Source of the DNA: a virus
Virus record (IMG/VR): IMGVR_UViG_3300023174_000040
Span: 186,001-250,000 of that record
Length of the DNA stretch: 64,000 nt
Reading direction: 5' to 3' (one strand)
Shown here: positions 32,787 through 39,776 of the stretch, in pieces
Layout of the letters: each line of letters begins with the position of its first letter
Numbering within the stretch: the stretch's first letter is position 1
Program-made: the position numbers and the translations under genes
Notes under the pieces: model-generated
Seen by the model: only the letters and a program-made list of their open reading frames with translations
What the model was told of the DNA's origin: nothing
The model's database searches: none

Positions 32787-33230
32787 ATGTTAAATTTTAA
32801 AGATTGGCTTATAAGTGAAGGTTCTAATCCTGGCGGCAAAACTGGTTTGTATCCATTGGGATACGGTGGAATAGGATTATACCCGCCCCAGTGGTACCTC
32901 ACAAGAAGTGCGGATGCAATCTTTTACCTGTCCGTAGACGAAAGAATCTACAATTCAACAGATAAGACATCGTTTGATATAACTCATATACCCGGGGAGT
33001 CAAATACAAAATTAAATAGCGGCGAGTCTGGTTTGTGGAGTATAAGGGGCATAGGTGGTGAATCCACTTCACCAAAAATCAATAAAGATGGATTCTCGGC
33101 AAAATATGGAGAAGGAAAGCCTTGGAGCATAAAGAAGATACCCGGAAAACCTTCTTACACAAAAAACAAAGATTTTGTCCCAGATTCAGGAGACGGCGGC
33201 ATATGGAGCATAAAACATATTAAAAAGTAG
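32787..33230 (+). CDS. Leader-bearing repeat protein (WSIKxIPG motif)
   Basis: 147 residues starting MLNFKDWLISEGSNPGGKTG, with an I-S-E cut site. A Gly/Tyr/Pro region (GLYPLGYGGIGLYPPQWY) is followed by a short motif repeated about three to four times: SGLWSIRGIGGES, GKPWSIKKIPGKP, GGIWSIKHIKK, with a diverged FDITHIPGES. The protein is basic and looks like an internal head protein with tandem short segments. No known family. No SD before the start; it follows the HNH gene by 5 bases. Confidence 0.65.
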   Translation: MLNFKDWLISEGSNPGGKTGLYPLGYGGIGLYPPQWYLTRSADAIFYLSVDERIYNSTDKTSFDITHIPGESNTKLNSGESGLWSIRGIGGESTSPKINKDGFSAKYGEGKPWSIKKIPGKPSYTKNKDFVPDSGDGGIWSIKHIKK

Positions 33231-33304
33231 CTTTTTAAGTTCTAAGTATTTGATGCATAGATAATTATAGGTGAGTTAGGCTTCAAGTTTGCAAGGAGGC
33301 AAAA

Positions 33305-33754
33305 ATGAAAAAGTTATTGTTATCACTTTGTCTATTGACAGGATGTTATAGACATGTAAATATTCCAGAAAAAAAACCGGATACACAACAAAAGTCACAG
33401 AAAGCTTCTGTTACTTTAAGATTACTTGAATTACATAATTTTGAAAGAAATAGTCGAAGCATAAAATCATTGGAACTAGTTAATGATTTGAATAAATATG
33501 CACAAAATTATGCTGAGTACATGGCAAAAAACGACGCACTAATCCATTCAAATATATCAGTTTTGTTGAAGGACTACAATGCATGTGCAGAGAATATTGC
33601 TTCTGGGCAAAGGACACCGGAAGAGGTTGTCAAGGCTTGGATGGGATCTTACGGGCATAGATCCAACATACTGTCTTCAAGCTATAAACATGTAGGATTT
33701 GGTTGCTTCTCAGTAGAAGGTAAAATTTATTGGTGTGCAGTATTTGGAGATTAA
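33305..33754 (+). CDS. CAP/SCP-domain lipoprotein
   Basis: The N-terminus MKKLLLSLCLLTGCYRH is a lipoprotein signal with lipobox LLTGC, so it should be lipid-anchored in the host envelope. The mature part is a CAP (SCP/PR-1, YkwD-like) domain: LLELHNFERNSRSIKSLELV, LNKYAQNYAEYMAKNDALIH, CAENIASGQRTPEEVVKAWM, GHRSNILSSSYKHVGFGCF and YWCAVFGD. The two active-site-like His (LIHSN, GHRSN) are present. A very strong AAGGAGG ribosome-binding site precedes the ATG. CAP proteins are known from bacteria and eukaryotes but unusual in phages. Function uncertain. Confidence 0.82.
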   Translation: MKKLLLSLCLLTGCYRHVNIPEKKPDTQQKSQKASVTLRLLELHNFERNSRSIKSLELVNDLNKYAQNYAEYMAKNDALIHSNISVLLKDYNACAENIASGQRTPEEVVKAWMGSYGHRSNILSSSYKHVGFGCFSVEGKIYWCAVFGD

Positions 33755-33755
33755 A

Positions 33756-34076
33756 TTACTTGTAAATATTTCCAAATTTAGATCCCTGCATACCGCCGAC
33801 ATCGCCCAATAAATCATCGAGAAGAGCAAGCATCTCGGGGTTTCTTCCTACAAATTGAATCAGTTTTTGATATTTATTTCCTTTTTCACCAAGATTACTG
33901 GAAATCTTAGCCAGGTTTTTATTCATTTGTTGTTTTGAGCGAACCTCAGGAGCAGGTTGTTGTGTATTTTGTCCTGGGGTCACGTCGTTGGAAGAATTGG
34001 TTGCCATGGGTTGTTGAAGTCCAACAGCAGGGGGAGCCATTTCGTTTATCAATTTGTTTAGTTTGTAGAAGTTCAT
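33756..34076 (-). CDS. Leader-bearing small Gln/Pro-rich protein
   Basis: 106 residues starting MNFYKLNKLINEMAPPAVGL, with an I-N-E cut site. A disordered Gln/Asn/Pro region (GLQQPMATNSSNDVTPGQNT) is followed by a helical part (MNKNLAKISSNLGEKGNKYQ) and a short amphipathic end. It looks like a small virion internal or scaffold-type protein. A TATATA box lies 6-12 bases before the ATG and there is no SD. Convergent with the CAP gene, with one base between the stops. Confidence 0.6.
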   Translation of the reverse strand: MNFYKLNKLINEMAPPAVGLQQPMATNSSNDVTPGQNTQQPAPEVRSKQQMNKNLAKISSNLGEKGNKYQKLIQFVGRNPEMLALLDDLLGDVGGMQGSKFGNIYK

Positions 34077-34107
34077 AATAATTATATATGCAGAACTAAT
34101 TAAAATA

Positions 34108-35328
34108 TCACCAACCTATTTTTGTCCTGAATCCAGAGAAAGTTTTTAATCTAAACGTTCTATCTGGGACATCAGGTAGTTTATAGTTTAATATTAAACA
34201 TTTATTGTGTGGAGGCAATGAATTTATACTAGGGTCAGATATGGACAAAACATGCTCATCGGCAACAAAACTCAACTCTTTTTCCAAGATCAAATCTTTA
34301 ACTTTATTTGTAACATCGACTAAATTTTCAGGACCTGGTGGCTGGGCCTCATCTCGCTGGATACCATCAAAACCAAAAAACGCTGAAATAATTTCTGGTT
34401 TTTTTCCTTCAAATGAATATGATCCATCATAAAAAAATCTAGGGCAGTCAGTTCCTTGTGGATCAAACTCATAGTGCCACATCTCATATTTCTTTATTTC
34501 GCTTGGACTTATGTTGCCCTCATGTAGCCATGCCTCTCCATACCACCTATCCCTGTATTTATATTCTATATTTTTCTTTATATGAGAAGATTTGGTCCAC
34601 CAAAAATTACCCCACCACCAGCCAAATATATTTGTGACGCCAACTGTATCGAATCCATTGTTTAATTTATCAACACAATCCTTCCATCTATCGATTGTGA
34701 AATAATCAAGTGATTCAGCCCAGTCATTTATGCTGTTTATTTTTTGTTGAGATATTTCTTTTGTTGAAAAATTCTTGAATTTATTATAAACACCTTTTAC
34801 ATGACTGTATAATAAATTTGTATTATTTCTAGTTTTTCCTAAATCATCTATTTTCTTTATTCCCCAATATTCTGGTATATTATCTGTGTGGTATTCTATT
34901 ATTAATTTACCATATTTATTAAAAGTTGTTCTTATGTCTTCTTCTTGATTATTGGTATCCGTTATGGTCAAATAAATCTCATCAGCAGTGTCATACAATC
35001 CAGAATTTATCATTCTATTTATTTTTGCGATAAGTCTATCTTTCCAATCATTTACTGCCCAACAAAATATGACAACTATTACGCTTTTATCGCCCTCTTC
35101 CTCCAACACATGATCACTTAAAATTAAAGTTTGATTTTCTGGGATCTTTGATTTTTTGCCGTCATGAATTAAATCTAGATATTTAAATACTCCGGGAGTA
35201 GGATCTCCAAATAAATCATTTCCCACTAATACAAAAGATAATCCTTTCTTTATTTTATCATTAAGTATATCTGTGACATCCTTGCCTCCATAAACAGCAC
35301 TTTCTATAAAATTAATTTTTTTTGTCAT
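34108..35328 (-). CDS. Glycan-related transferase-like protein with shared YGGKDV domain
   Basis: 406 residues. Residues about 12-75 (YGGKDVTDILNDKIKKGLSF... GNDLFGDPTPGVFKYLDL) are a domain also found inside the next protein; it resembles the 'DVT...GDPxPGxxKxLxI' modules of DUF3395 type (weak). Residues about 85-300 match a glycosyltransferase-associated family: LIAKINRMINSGLYDTADEI, LLYSHVKGV, DYFTIDRWKDCVDKLN, DTVGV and WWWGNFWWTKSSHIKK. Such proteins occur in capsule or O-antigen loci. Three bases separate it from the upstream fusion gene, so they are an operon. Confidence 0.6.
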   Translation of the reverse strand: MTKKINFIESAVYGGKDVTDILNDKIKKGLSFVLVGNDLFGDPTPGVFKYLDLIHDGKKSKIPENQTLILSDHVLEEEGDKSVIVVIFCWAVNDWKDRLIAKINRMINSGLYDTADEIYLTITDTNNQEEDIRTTFNKYGKLIIEYHTDNIPEYWGIKKIDDLGKTRNNTNLLYSHVKGVYNKFKNFSTKEISQQKINSINDWAESLDYFTIDRWKDCVDKLNNGFDTVGVTNIFGWWWGNFWWTKSSHIKKNIEYKYRDRWYGEAWLHEGNISPSEIKKYEMWHYEFDPQGTDCPRFFYDGSYSFEGKKPEIISAFFGFDGIQRDEAQPPGPENLVDVTNKVKDLILEKELSFVADEHVLSISDPSINSLPPHNKCLILNYKLPDVPDRTFRLKTFSGFRTKIGW

Positions 35329-35330
35329 TT

Positions 35331-37616
35331 TTATGTCTTTACTATTACGGAGGTAATGCTTGTAGGACCTAATTTAAAAATTTGAATAGATTTTATATTA
35401 TTCTTTAAATATTCTTTTTCTTCTTCATCTAAATAATCTGATATTATTTCTTTTTTATCTATAAAATTTTCCAACAATTCCAATGTAGTGATTTTTGTCG
35501 GATCTCCCCAACCCCAAACATCACGTTTTTCTGGTATTTTCACCTCTATGCTAGAATGCAGATCTTCTATTATAAATAGCCCTCCACTCTTTAATGATTT
35601 CATAAAAGAAGCAAAGGTTATCTGTTGGTCATGTATATTGTGAGAACCATCATCTATAATGATGTCGTATTCCCTTAATTTAGCAGCATAGTCGGAAACA
35701 AGTTCTTTCTTGGATTGATCCAACCAGTCTATAGTTATTCTCTCCAAATCTCTCAATTGATGTCTCACAATATCCAGTCCTAAAATTTGAGCATTTTTAA
35801 AATAATCACGCCAAACCCTTAGCGAATTTCCAGGCTCCCATCCTGCTTCCTTTAAAAAACCACCAATTCCAATTTCACAAACAAGCTTCACATTGTCTTT
35901 TATTGGGTAAAAAAATTCTTCGTAAACAGATTCATAGTAATTGTGAGTAAAATCTTTGTCGGTGGGGTATTTTTTAGAGATATCCGAAAGACTCTTGTGG
36001 GAGAAATCTTTTTTGCCTAATACCAATTTTTTTCCCTCTGGGATTATCATGGTTTCATTTTTATAATTAACAACCAAGCTCTTGAAGACTCCTGGATTTG
36101 GATCTCCAAACAATTCGTTTCCAACGACAATTGATAAACTTCCATTTATCATTTTTCTAGTCAGAATATCTTTAACATCTTTGCCGCCATAATTAGCGCT
36201 ATGAAGATCTTCATTAGAGTTAGAAAGATCTTCATTGGCAAAAGTTTTATCTTCTAAGCTAGTCTTTTCTATTTGAGAAGGACTAACTCGTTTTTTAATA
36301 ACAGATGTCACACTCGATAATTCTTCTCCCCGCTCATACAATAATTTACAATAATCAATATTGTTTTTAAGATATTCTTTATCGGCATCAGAGATGTAAT
36401 CTGACTGGACGTTGTTGTTTAATAATATTAAATTTTGAAGCATCTCAAGAGTGGTAGTTTTATTAGGATCTCCCCAATTAAACATTTGCTTCCCAGACAT
36501 CTTAGCTTCATGACTGGTCTGTAGGTTCTCTATAATAAATAACCCGCCTGGTTTTAGTTTCCTAAAAAGTTTGGCAAAAGTTATTTGTTGATCTCTCATT
36601 TTATGAGAAGCATCATCCAATATGACATCAAAATCTTCTTGAGTTAAAGCAAATTTCTCAAGATCTTCTTCTTTGCTTTGATCCATCTGGACAAAGTTAA
36701 TTCTCTTTTCATTAATTTTTATTGGGTTAATGTCACATCCAATAATTTCGGCATTATTGAAAAAGTCACGCCACATTTTAAGAGACTCGCCATCTGTGCC
36801 TATTTCACAAAATCTTTTTAAATTTTCTTTTATTGGATTGAATAAATCTTCATAATAATTAGAAATATACTTATGAGATGATTCTTTATCAGTATGGTAA
36901 AATTCCGATATGTCTGCTAAGCTCTTATTGTTGGGGTCCATTTTTATATTGAATACATCATAATAGATTTTATCTATTTTTCTATTTCTTATATGTCCGT
37001 ATCCAAAGGCATGAAAAATAAAATTTCCATCATTGTATTCACGCCAATTTAAACTTCTGTTGGTTATTATCTTGACTTTATTCTTAACATTGGAACTTCT
37101 ATCGTAGAGAACAGTTAAACAAGTTTGATCGTGCCAAAGATTGTTTTTAAAATAACCTTCTTGATTATTGTTTGTTGACAAAGATGAACAATCTCCGCCC
37201 CTCAAATAATTTCCAGCTTCCCACCAATCATTCATGAAGTTTCTGGACCATTCAGAGTTCTTAAACAATAGAACTCCAGCATTCATTTTGCTGTGTGAGC
37301 TATAATCCTCTGTTGCTATTAGATCAAAGTCATCATCTATAAATTCTTCTATTCTTATTGTATTATCTGAGACAACGGCATCCATATCTAAAAATAAAAC
37401 ATAATCACAATCATACTTTTCCATCACTTCTAGTATTAATTTGGGCTTAGCCCAAGTATGCGCCCTGTCTTCTATATAGGTTTTTATCTTATCTGTGTCT
37501 TTCTCAACATGATAGGTATACCCTTTTTCTTCACAGTACTTTTTGTTTATTTCCTCTGAAAATTTTCCATAAGATAGATTCTTTGTATAAAATTGAGCAA
37601 TTACTATTTTTTTCAT
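35331..37616 (-). CDS. Fusion: glycosyltransferase + two SAM-methyltransferase domains
   Basis: 761 residues. Residues 1-220 are a GT34/GMA12-like nucleotide-sugar transferase (KYDCDYVLFLDMDAVV with DxD, SKMNAGVLLFKNSEWS, WHDQTCLTVL). Residues about 235-400 are a methyltransferase-like domain (LADISEFYHTDKESSHKY; FCEIGTDGESLKMWRDFF; FDVILDDASHKMRDQQITFA; LKPGGLFIIENLQT). Residues about 474-535 are the YGGKDV domain shared with the downstream gene. Residues about 545-745 repeat the methyltransferase (LSDISKKYPTDKDFTHNY; VCEIGIGG; YDIIIDDGSHNIHDQQITFA; LKSGGLFIIEDLHS). Likely builds and methylates a glycan. Confidence 0.75.
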   Translation of the reverse strand: MKKIVIAQFYTKNLSYGKFSEEINKKYCEEKGYTYHVEKDTDKIKTYIEDRAHTWAKPKLILEVMEKYDCDYVLFLDMDAVVSDNTIRIEEFIDDDFDLIATEDYSSHSKMNAGVLLFKNSEWSRNFMNDWWEAGNYLRGGDCSSLSTNNNQEGYFKNNLWHDQTCLTVLYDRSSNVKNKVKIITNRSLNWREYNDGNFIFHAFGYGHIRNRKIDKIYYDVFNIKMDPNNKSLADISEFYHTDKESSHKYISNYYEDLFNPIKENLKRFCEIGTDGESLKMWRDFFNNAEIIGCDINPIKINEKRINFVQMDQSKEEDLEKFALTQEDFDVILDDASHKMRDQQITFAKLFRKLKPGGLFIIENLQTSHEAKMSGKQMFNWGDPNKTTTLEMLQNLILLNNNVQSDYISDADKEYLKNNIDYCKLLYERGEELSSVTSVIKKRVSPSQIEKTSLEDKTFANEDLSNSNEDLHSANYGGKDVKDILTRKMINGSLSIVVGNELFGDPNPGVFKSLVVNYKNETMIIPEGKKLVLGKKDFSHKSLSDISKKYPTDKDFTHNYYESVYEEFFYPIKDNVKLVCEIGIGGFLKEAGWEPGNSLRVWRDYFKNAQILGLDIVRHQLRDLERITIDWLDQSKKELVSDYAAKLREYDIIIDDGSHNIHDQQITFASFMKSLKSGGLFIIEDLHSSIEVKIPEKRDVWGWGDPTKITTLELLENFIDKKEIISDYLDEEEKEYLKNNIKSIQIFKLGPTSITSVIVKT

Positions 37617-37691
37617 AAATTATATTAGTTACTTATTAAGTATTTTTTAAAGAAAAATACAACTATATATTTTAGATTCTGAAAGGTAAAA

Positions 37692-39014
37692 ATGGCCGAT
37701 ACATTAATTCAATTAAAAAGAGCATTATCGTCTAACTGGGCACTGGTTAATCCCTTGCTTCTTGAGGGGGAAGAGGGCCTAGAAACAGACACAAATAGAA
37801 AGAAAACAGGCAATGGAATATCTCGATGGAACGATCTTCCTTATTCTTCTAAACAATTCGATAATATCTACGTAAATGGCAACACAATAAGTTCTCAGGA
37901 TGTTAATGGAAATATATACCTTCGGCCAAACGGAACAGGTAAAGCGTATGTAAACGATGATGAAATTCTAACAAAAGCTAATTTTATAAACAATTCTTCG
38001 ACAACAATACCATCCCAATACGCTCGAAAAGATCAAAACAATGTATTTCCATCGCAATACGGCAATACATTTGCGGGGTTAGTCGATATAACGGGAACTT
38101 TTAGAGTTGGATCCGTCACGGTTAATGCAACTGCGGTAGAATTAAACTATCTTCACGATGTAACACCGGGAACAGCAACTGTAAATAAACCATTATTTGT
38201 TAACAGTAATTTAGATTTATCTGGATTGAGGAATTTATCACTAACCGGGGCTGTAACTTCCGTTGGCGACATAAGATCATCGGGAAGTTTCTATTCAAAT
38301 AATAAAAAAATAGCAACTGAGGAATATGTTGATAACTCAAGGAAAAGTTTTGATATAAAACAATCAGTCAGAGCCGCCACAACAGCCGATATTAATTTGA
38401 CTGGTCTTCAGACAATAGATAATATTTCTTTAGTAGCTGGTGACAGGGTGTTGGTTAAGAATCAAATTCTTCCATATGAAAACGGAATATATGATGTTAA
38501 AATAGGCGCCTGGACAAGATCTTCTGACGCTAACTCTAACAATAATTTTACTACCGGGCTTTTTGTCTTTGCGTCAGAGGGCACAGCAAATATGGACACT
38601 GGTTGGCTGTTAATAACCAACGACACCATCAACTTGGGAGTAACAGATTTAGTCTTTAGTTTGTTTAATGGAGCCAACCAATTAACTGCTGGAGATGGGT
38701 TGACTAGGACTGGGAATTCTTTTTCGGCCAGAGGAACTCTGGGTAGGATAGTCGTAACTCCTTCTGGTATTGATCTAGCCGTCATACCCGGATTAGTTTC
38801 CGGCCCTTATTCAAAGGTCATAGTGGATTATTATGGTAGAGTTGTAGGAGGATCAAATCCAACCACTCTCGCTGGCTATGGGATAACAGATGCCATGCCA
38901 TATAGTCAAAATCTAAATAGCATATCAAATGCCGGACTAGGATCTCCAGGAAAAGTATTGGTGATCGAAGGTAACTACCCAGTTTGGGGGGATATAGATG
39001 GCGGAAGTCCTTGA
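37692..39014 (+). CDS. Tail-fibre protein (440 aa)
   Basis: The N-terminus IQLKRALSSNWALVNPLLLEGEEGLETDT is the 'PLL.GE.g.etDT...K.GdG...W..Lpy' opening of phage tail-fibre and Mtd-like proteins. Residues about 220-330 (DIKQSVRAATTADINLTGLQ; VAGDRVLVKNQILPYENGIY; WTRSSDANSNNNFTTGLFVF) are the repeated fibre domain common in phages, followed by NQLTAGDGLTRTGNSFSA. The C-terminus (ITDAMPYSQNLNSISNAGLG) is a short tip. AAAGG ribosome-binding site. Virion fibre with high probability. Confidence 0.8.
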   Translation: MADTLIQLKRALSSNWALVNPLLLEGEEGLETDTNRKKTGNGISRWNDLPYSSKQFDNIYVNGNTISSQDVNGNIYLRPNGTGKAYVNDDEILTKANFINNSSTTIPSQYARKDQNNVFPSQYGNTFAGLVDITGTFRVGSVTVNATAVELNYLHDVTPGTATVNKPLFVNSNLDLSGLRNLSLTGAVTSVGDIRSSGSFYSNNKKIATEEYVDNSRKSFDIKQSVRAATTADINLTGLQTIDNISLVAGDRVLVKNQILPYENGIYDVKIGAWTRSSDANSNNNFTTGLFVFASEGTANMDTGWLLITNDTINLGVTDLVFSLFNGANQLTAGDGLTRTGNSFSARGTLGRIVVTPSGIDLAVIPGLVSGPYSKVIVDYYGRVVGGSNPTTLAGYGITDAMPYSQNLNSISNAGLGSPGKVLVIEGNYPVWGDIDGGSP

Positions 39015-39035
39015 AATTTGAACTATAATTAGTTT

Positions 39036-39776
39036 ATGACTTCTGTGGTAGTTTACATAATAAACGGTAATCTAAATTACCATAAAATGGCTCTTAATAG
39101 CATCAAAATGCTTAGAAAATTCAACAAAAACATAAGAATAATATGTTTTTGCACACATGATGAGACCATGTTTCCAGAAGAATTGATGGTTGAAACAAAG
39201 TATGTGAAGAACATAGACCCAGAATACTTCCCAGCAAACAAACAATATCTAGCCGATTTGGACTTTGACAATATATTTTACATAGATAGTGACACTTTTA
39301 TATTTGATGATATAGAAAAAATAATAAATAAATACCCAGAAGATATTGTGGGCTGTGAGAACAAGTGGGCCTATAGTGCAGACTTTAAATTATTTAAGCC
39401 CATTAATTCAGGCGTGCTATTGTTTAGAAATGGATCTAACAAAAAAATATACAAAGACTTTAATGATAAGCTCAATAAAATAAAAGAAACCCACCCCGAA
39501 CTATGGGTTTGGCTTGAGAGATATAATAAATGGGTGAGGGAAGAATTCCTAATGAGTCAAATAGTTCATGATGATAATATAAATAAAAATTATTTTAAAA
39601 GAAATCATGTTAAGATACCAGAAAATATCAATGACTTTGAATATATGGATGCGATAATATTCCATACATACACACACAATTGGGAAAGATTGCTAAAATT
39701 CAAAAATGTTAAAAGAAAAGTTTTGAGGCCAAAATTCAAATTAAACTCATATATATTTCATCATGAGCTTATTTAA
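39036..39776 (+). CDS. Glycosyltransferase family 8-like protein
   Basis: 246 residues. Residues 1-60 form a Rossmann-like start (SVVVYIINGNLNYHKMALNS), residues about 85-100 contain FDNIFYIDSDTFIFDD with the metal-binding DxD, and FKPINSGVLLFRNGSNKKIY is the acceptor-side segment usual in GT8-like enzymes; a late FHTYTHNWERLLKF supplies the conserved His. It is placed directly after a tail-fibre gene and its stop overlaps the helicase start by 14 bases, so it is in the same transcription unit. Sugar donor unknown. Confidence 0.75.
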   Translation: MTSVVVYIINGNLNYHKMALNSIKMLRKFNKNIRIICFCTHDETMFPEELMVETKYVKNIDPEYFPANKQYLADLDFDNIFYIDSDTFIFDDIEKIINKYPEDIVGCENKWAYSADFKLFKPINSGVLLFRNGSNKKIYKDFNDKLNKIKETHPELWVWLERYNKWVREEFLMSQIVHDDNINKNYFKRNHVKIPENINDFEYMDAIIFHTYTHNWERLLKFKNVKRKVLRPKFKLNSYIFHHELI

